Translations under genes and position numbers: made by a program
DNA from: Thysanoteuthis rhombus
Taxonomy: Eukaryota > Mollusca > Cephalopoda > Oegopsida > Thysanoteuthidae
Length of the DNA stretch: 64,000 nucleotides
Assembly (NCBI GenBank): GCA_963457665.1
Contig: OY735206.1
Span: 52,307,368 to 52,371,367 of the forward strand
Direction: 5' to 3'
The notes under the pieces: generated by a model
Databases searched by the model: none
What the model was told of the DNA's origin: nothing
Seen by the model: only the letters and a program-made list of their open reading frames with translations
Part shown: piece after piece, positions 58,362-64,000 of the stretch
Position numbering within the stretch: position 1 is the first letter of the stretch
How the letters are laid out: each line of letters opens with the position of its first letter

Positions 58362-59600
58362 TCATCATCATCATCATCAGCAGCAGCAGCAGCAGCTGCA
58401 GCCCTTGATCGTCTGTCGTTGGACATTGATCTTCCCCAGGATCCGACACATTTCTCAATCATGGGCGTCGCAGAGCCAGTATTTTCTGAATTTGTCTAGT
58501 TCATCTCTCTATTTTGAATTCTGTCAGCCTCGATCTCGGATGTGATCTCTAGGGATCCATGTTGCGAGTCATGATGTCTATCGGTTGTCTGCCATTCTTA
58601 CAACATGATCTACCCACTGCCATTTAATTTTTATAATTGATTCTATGATGTCTCGGACTCCTGTTTTCTTCCTAATATACTGTGTTGTCTTGTGATCTCT
58701 CTACGTGAGGTTGAGTATGGTTCTTACAGGCGCACGTTGCATGCTTTTCAGTCTGTAGGTTTGTCTCTTGGTGAGATTCCACGTTTCAGCTCCATGAGTG
58801 ACTATCGGGAGGATGCATCGGTTGTATACTCTTCTTTTTAGGATTATTGGGATCGTCTTGTTTTTGAAAGGTGATCCAGTTCTGCCGAAAGCTTGCCATC
58901 CCAGAGTGATTCATCGCTTGATTTCTTCTTCTTTTGTGGATTTCATTGAGATTCGTTGTCCTAGGTAGATGTAGTGGTCTGCTTTCCCCTGTTTTGCATC
59001 TTCGATTTTGACAGTTGTGTTCTTATTCTCGATGTGGTTGTTGCGCATGACTCTTGTTTTACTGAAGTTCATATTTAGGCCGACTTTCTTGCTTTCTTCG
59101 ATTTGTTCATCATTAGTTGGAGGTCATGTAGGCTCTCTGCAAAAAGGACGATGTCATCTGTAAATCTGATGTTGCTCAGATATTCGCTGTCTATTTTGAT
59201 TTATCTATTCTCCAAGTCTAGGCAGGCTGTGAAGAGTTTGGTTGAGCTAGTATCACCTTGTCTTACTCCTTTTCGGAGCTGGAAGTTTTAAGAGTCTTTT
59301 TGTAGCCTGATAAATGAGTTGCTGTGAATGTATATATGTCACAGTACTCAGACGTATACAGCGTCTACACCTTGTAGTGTGGTGGCCTTCATGACCACAA
59401 GAATTTCCATGGAGTCGAATGCCTCCTTGAAGTCTATAAATGTAACAGGGAGGTGGCATTTTATATTCTGTTGTTTTTCTCTTTCGACTGATGGTCCATG
59501 GTCGAGTTGTTTCTTCTAAATCCAGTCTGTTCCCGTGGTTGGTTTTCATCTAGTGTTTTAGTGATCCAGTTGGTGGTGATTCTTTCTTGAATAAAGGTTC
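58362..59600 (-). pseudogene. RTE-type LINE 3' half, copy d (longest)
   Basis: On the minus strand the translation, across frameshifts, reads TFIDFKEAFDSME-like (about 59,440), a KGVRQGDTSSTKLF-like block (about 59,270), IKIDSEYLSNIRFTDDIV (about 59,200) with FTDD at the catalytic box, LFAESLHDLQL, and a C-terminal region ending VQRQTIKG. The tail is (GCT)n then (GAT)n, seen as ATC/CAG repeats at 58,362-58,395. Several stops; dead and 5'-truncated within the reverse transcriptase. Confidence 0.82.
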
Positions 59601-60621
59601 GTTATTGCTGGAAAATCTCGTTGATAGTATTTGGGGCAACCACATAGACGGATACGGACGTAAGAATGGCGGATGCATTGTTAAACATGGTTCTTGCTTC
59701 GAAGTGTGGAGCTGTTGATTTGAGTTTGTCAACATTTCTACTGTATAGTTGGAATACAAACATGAAATTTGCTTTTTGAGTTGAATTATTTTTGGAAATT
59801 AATTTAATTCTGGGGCTCAATTTTGGTAAATCATAACAGAATCCACTTAATAAGATGTGCTTTCGCACTTTCTCTGATAGAATAAACTCCATAGGGATAA
59901 TTCGTTTAGTTTAGAATCAGTAAAGGGTTCCAGCAAAATAGTTAGCTGAAATATCAACTTAAAAAGAAATCAATACCATCTTGAAGGTACAATGTATCTC
60001 TGGGTCTGAAGTGAAAGTGTCAATTCTGCCTCGCAGTACTGGATGGGATAATGGAAAGTCTGTAGCCACACTGAAGAGATGTAATACATCGAAACAGCTG
60101 TCTGTGGATGACACAATAATATATATATATGCACTGAATCCTGAATTGTCTGTGGGTTGAATGATCGTGTGCTGGATTGGCAGCGCTGAATTATCTTGTG
60201 CGGAATTGTCGTATCACAATTGATGAGTATCAATTCTCCCACAAGTCAACGATCGCAATTAAAAACAGGAAGCGCCAAACAGAAGCCAGAGAGCATACTT
60301 GACAATGCAAATGTAAGCTGGTGAGTCTTGTTATCTGATTGGGCAATACTCTAATAGAAATGTCACGTATATAAAGCAGTATGATTTAAGCTTTTCCTGG
60401 GAGAGCTTGAACAATCATAATATGGACGCTGTCTTTGCCAGCGAGTAGCCATCTTGTTTCCACGGCATCTATTCGCAATTTGCCACAAGAAAACGTCGAT
60501 TTGTTGAACGAAGAATTCTATAGTCATGAACACAACATCAAGAGCCAAAACAAATCTGGCAAGGACAAAAAAAAATCGGAGATTTTTCCCACCCAAAAAT
60601 GAGGTAAACATAACCTCCTCT
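59601..60621. other. Unassigned, no gene seen
   Basis: Short open frames without recognisable domains. The leftmost part may be further LINE debris. Confidence 0.4.
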
Positions 60622-60757
60622 GGGTAGTTGCTACCTTTCCCGTTCCAAAGAGTTAGGGTTAGTATTTTTCGGGATGGGTTTAGTATTTTTAGTTTTAGGG
60701 TTAGTATCTTTTATTTTGCAGCTGGAATTTTAAAACGGGAAAGATAACAATTGCCAA
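60622..60757. repeat. Small inverted-repeat element containing TTAGGGTTAG
   Basis: Flanks TTGCTACCTTTCCCGTT (60,628) and its inverse AACGGGAAAGATAACAA (60,733) face each other. Inside, TTAGGGTTAG occurs at 60,653 and 60,695. Confidence 0.5.
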
Positions 60758-60874
60758 TCTTTGTACAGACCCATATTAGCCAGAATTCTGGGAAATGTGT
60801 TTTTTTCTCAATAACAGTTAATGGTCCGACTATGAACACATACAAGAGAATATTTGTCCGATCATTTCATACAC

Positions 60875-61171
60875 CAGCGATTTCTCAACCGGTGTGCCGC
60901 AGCACATTGGTGTGCCACGAAACATCCGTAGATGAGTCGCGGGAGTTCTACTAATACGCTCAAAACTTTCAAGAATTTTTGGAAACCATGATCAATAATA
61001 TAGTTGGCGATAAAATTAACAAATTAGTTTGTTTAATTTTTGGACTCACATTATAATAATTAATTTTTTTCTTTTAATGATCAAATCTATTTTTAAATGC
61101 TGGTGATGCGCCTCGACCGTTTTTGTGCCTGGCTCACTGTGCCGTGAAACGAAAAAGGTTGGAAATCACTG
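60875..61171. mobile_element. Non-autonomous hAT MITE, 297 bp
   Basis: Terminal inverted repeats: left CAGCGATTTCTCAACCGGTG and right inverse CAGTGATTTCCAACCTTTTT, both followed inward by GTGTGCCGC/CGGCACA-like sequence. The CAGTG-type end and the 8-bp target duplication (TCATACAC at 60,867-60,874, TAATACAC at 61,172-61,179, seven of eight matching) are diagnostic of hAT. It has no transposase. Confidence 0.88.
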
Positions 61172-61179
61172 TAATACAC

Positions 61180-61260
61180 AATGATGAGAAAGGGTGTTTT
61201 ACCAGCTGAGCCACAGGCACACCTTCTCGGCAAATAGACACGAGCTCGGCATAAGGAACA
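61180..61260 (-). mobile_element. Possible tRNA-like SINE head
   Basis: The minus strand reads TGTGGCTCAGCTGGTAAAAC near 61,200, resembling a tRNA D-arm/A box. No B box is visible before the hAT insertion, so this is weak. Confidence 0.35.
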
Positions 61261-61574
61261 CACGCGCGGCTATTTCTCCTGCGAGTTAAATAACCGTTGT
61301 CAGCAGCAAGCCTAGTTATTAGAAGTGGGAGTGGCATGCGCTTGTATTTTGTGCTAAGTTTGAGGGTGTGTACGCTTATTGTTCAGTAGCGGACGATAAC
61401 AGAGAAAACAGTCAGGCAGACTAGTTGAGGAGTTGAGGGAAAAGTGTGTGTGTGTGTGTGTGTGTCTGGGGGGGGGGGGAGTACATTGTACAAACTGTTA
61501 GCTTGAGGATCCCGCAGGCGTTTGTATGTGAAGTTCAGTGAACCGGTTTTGTGGTTTTTAATTGAATTGACATA

Positions 61575-61700
61575 GACGGGGAGTAGCTCAGTGATAAACG
61601 CATAGGGCTGGCAGATGAGTGATCTCAAGAGCCGGAGACATTCGCATCAACGTTCATAATTCTTTCTAAATTTTGTGATCGCTTGAGCCTACCCCAGCCC
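61575..61700 (+). mobile_element. tRNA-derived SINE-like element F
   Basis: GGGGAGTAGCTCAGTGATAA then ACGCATAGGGCTGGCAGATG resembles the 5' half of a tRNA with A box TAGCTCAGTGA. The B-box position is degraded (AGACATTCGC). Not a functional tRNA. Confidence 0.5.
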
Positions 61701-61931
61701 CACGCTTCGAATGGTTTAGGAGGAGGATATCAAAGGGATCTCTTTCAGGGCAGGAGACAGATTTGGTGATAATTCGTTCAAAATCAACTAGCAGTAATCC
61801 ATGGAAATTCTACGGTCAAGAAAATGATTAACTCGACAAAAAGAGTTAATAGAACATTTAACTTTATTGTCCTCAAAATTTGTCAGAGAATAAAAATAAA
61901 TTCCTTCCTATCCCAGCAAGTGTTGCTAATC

Positions 61932-62077
<146 letters not shown>

Positions 62078-62168
62078 TAGCTGTATTTACTGTGTTAATC
62101 AATGAGGTCTATTATCTACAATGGATAAAATCAGTTCATTTGTTTTCTATTTATTACAAAGTGAGACA

Positions 62169-62198
62169 ATATATATATATATATAAATAAATAAATAA

Positions 62199-62260
<62 letters not shown>
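62169..62260. repeat. (TA)n / (AAAT)n microsatellite
   Basis: TA tract, then AAAT units (62,184-62,204), then TA to 62,260. Confidence 0.97.
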
Positions 62261-62263
<3 letters not shown>

Positions 62264-63275
62264 CCGTTTTCAAAATCCCCGAAACGGTTGCATGGTAAAC
62301 AACTGATAATCTCAACAAGAGAGCATTTACGCATAGTACCATAATAACAAAGTATATGTGAAACATAAAAAACACACAAAAGAACATTACATAAATCACA
62401 TTAACAGATATTGGGAAATAAGTGACTGAAGTGACACAAAGGAATTTTGAGAAATTTTCCCTAATATGTTTTGTGTTTAAAGCTGTGAAGCTTTATAGAC
62501 CACACACATGACATTAAAGAGTGGCTGCTGCATACTTTAATTATTGGGATGTATTCATATGAATGGACAATATGTACGTCATTTTGTCAATAATATAAAG
62601 GATTCATAATTGAAAACATTTAATTTCATTAATGAAATACATTAATTCATATGCCTTTCTTAGTTTCCTTATCTTTTAATAAGTTACGATGGTTCACATT
62701 TAAACATCCCTTCATTTGACGGCTTCAGTGGGGGGGGGTGAGGATATTCAATTGATGAAATAGGAGAGCAAAGATCTTCAAATGGACACTCTAAGGGGCA
62801 GAATGTGATCCAGTTAAAATTTGTCCGGTTCATTTTACAGCCGTTTTCATGTGTACAATCCATTTTCTTTGGGGGGGGGGGGGTAAAAAAACATGCCCAC
62901 CTTTTTTCCTTACAGACTGTTCACCTGAAAAGTCCTTTAGGGTGGGTCAGCTTAAACGCTGTAGTAACAACAAAAGCAACATAAAGAAAGAGTTCAGTGG
63001 CCCGAACTGCTCTTACAAGGAAAATTCTGGTATTGAAACAAAGCGGACGGCTCCGCTCATTGCGGCTAGTTTCAAGCTTGTAAAATCTGTGATCCTGAAA
63101 GGCAATAAATTCATTTGGTACAGTGGGAGAGTTTGGTTGTGAAGTGGCGGTACCGGACTTTGCACGTGCGCAAATGGGATTAAAGGCGTGTAATTGTGTA
63201 CGTGTAGTTCCTATGTTACGACATATGCGAGGTACGACGACCTGTTCTTACGGCTGCCATGAAATGACTCAGTAT
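62261..63275. other. Unassigned, no gene seen
   Basis: G-run tracts at 62,730 and 62,872. A 97-codon open frame (62,849-63,142) has no recognisable domain. Confidence 0.45.
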
Positions 63276-63938
63276 AAATGTACTGCCAAAGACTTGCCAT
63301 TCTAGTGTGATTCTTCGCTTGATTTCTTCTTCTTTTGAGGGTCTCATGGAGATTCGTTGTCCTAAGTAGATGTAGTGATCTACTTTCTCCAGTTCTGTGT
63401 CCTCGATTTCGATGGCAAGCCTTTGGCAGAGTAAGCCCAACCTTCAAAAAATTAGAAGATCCCATTAATCCTAAAAAGAAGGGCGTATAACCAATGCATC
63501 CTCCAAATAGTCACTTATGGAGCTAAAAACATGGAACTTAACCAAGAGACAGATCCGCAAATTGAGAACCATGCGACGTGCACATGACAGAATTATGCTA
63601 GGCCTCACATGGAGAGACCACGAGACAGCACAGTATATCAGGGAAGAGACAAGAGTCAGGGACATCATAGAATCCATTAAAAAGCTCAAAAGGCAGTGAG
63701 CTGGCCATGTTGCAAGAATGGCGGTCAACTGATGAACATCACGACTCACGACATGGATCCCCCGATATCACATGCGTAACTGAGACCGGCAAAATATTAC
63801 ATGGAGAGACGAGCTAAACAAATTCAGAAAATACTGGCTGTGCGACGCCCATGATAGAGAAGTGTGGCGAATCCTAGGGGAGGTCTATGTCCAACGACAG
63901 ACGTTAAAAGACTGATGATGATGATGATGATGATGACA
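63276..63938 (+). pseudogene. RTE-type LINE 3' end with inverted 5' part, copy e
   Basis: Plus strand from 63,419 reads AFGRVSPTFKKLEDPINP, then TWNLTKRQIRKLRTMRRAH, WRDHETAQYIREETRVRD, AGHVARM after a stop, TWRDELNKFRKYW and VWRILGEVYVQRQTLKD, then a (GAT)n tail at 63,916-63,938. The preceding coding segment (IEIEDTELEKVDHYIYLGQ to ITLEWQVFGSTF) lies on the opposite strand at 63,276-63,413. Its end overlaps the start of the upright part by only two to three residues. This is the arrangement left by twin priming. Dead copy. Confidence 0.85.
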
Positions 63939-64000
63939 TATGTACTAAAGCCGGTATATTAATGCGGAAACTGCAATAATAATAGCCACGCGGACGCTTT

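Overview
This is a repeat-rich animal nuclear window holding one gene that I can support. Split codons, GT-AG introns, a TATA/initiator promoter, several tRNA-derived SINE-like elements, non-LTR retrotransposon fragments, hAT, Tc1/mariner and foldback elements, and many long (TA)n, (GT)n and (GA)n tracts rule out a bacterial or compact genome. The style of the LINE and SINE debris suggests a lophotrochozoan, possibly a cephalopod mollusc. That is an impression from sequence style, not a database result.

Layout. Bases 1 to about 16,531 are one uninterrupted satellite array of a roughly 64-bp unit (about 258 copies), cut by the left edge of the window. Inside it lie nested duplicated blocks of 0.3 to 3.3 kb that record repeated unequal exchange. 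From 16.5 to 26.5 kb there is a mosaic of tRNA-derived SINEs bounded by (TA)n, inverted-repeat elements, a 39-bp minisatellite, an RTE-type LINE 3' end and a decayed LINE with a restriction-like endonuclease C-terminus. From 26.6 to about 37.3 kb lies the gene: a three-exon, plus-strand KLF/SP-type C2H2 zinc-finger transcription factor of 296 residues. It has a compact promoter, a 5.6-kb first intron and a 0.9-kb second intron, each zinc finger falls in its own exon, and the probable 3' UTR carries SINEs and a Tc1-like MITE.

From 37.4 kb to the right edge I find no supportable gene. The region holds several dispersed repeat families, some in clustered copies (44 to 54 kb), a dead mariner transposase fragment, a 297-bp hAT MITE with a near-perfect 8-bp target duplication, and four more RTE 3' ends. 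All five RTE copies in the window end in a GAT-type trinucleotide tail, which accounts for most of the ATC/GAT arrays. The rightmost RTE copy has an inverted 5' segment, the hallmark of twin priming.

No operon-like cooperation exists here. The biology to read is one transcription-factor gene, probably able to bind GC/CACCC boxes like those in its own promoter, embedded between a large satellite block and old transposon debris. All homology statements are from reading translations by eye; no search was run.
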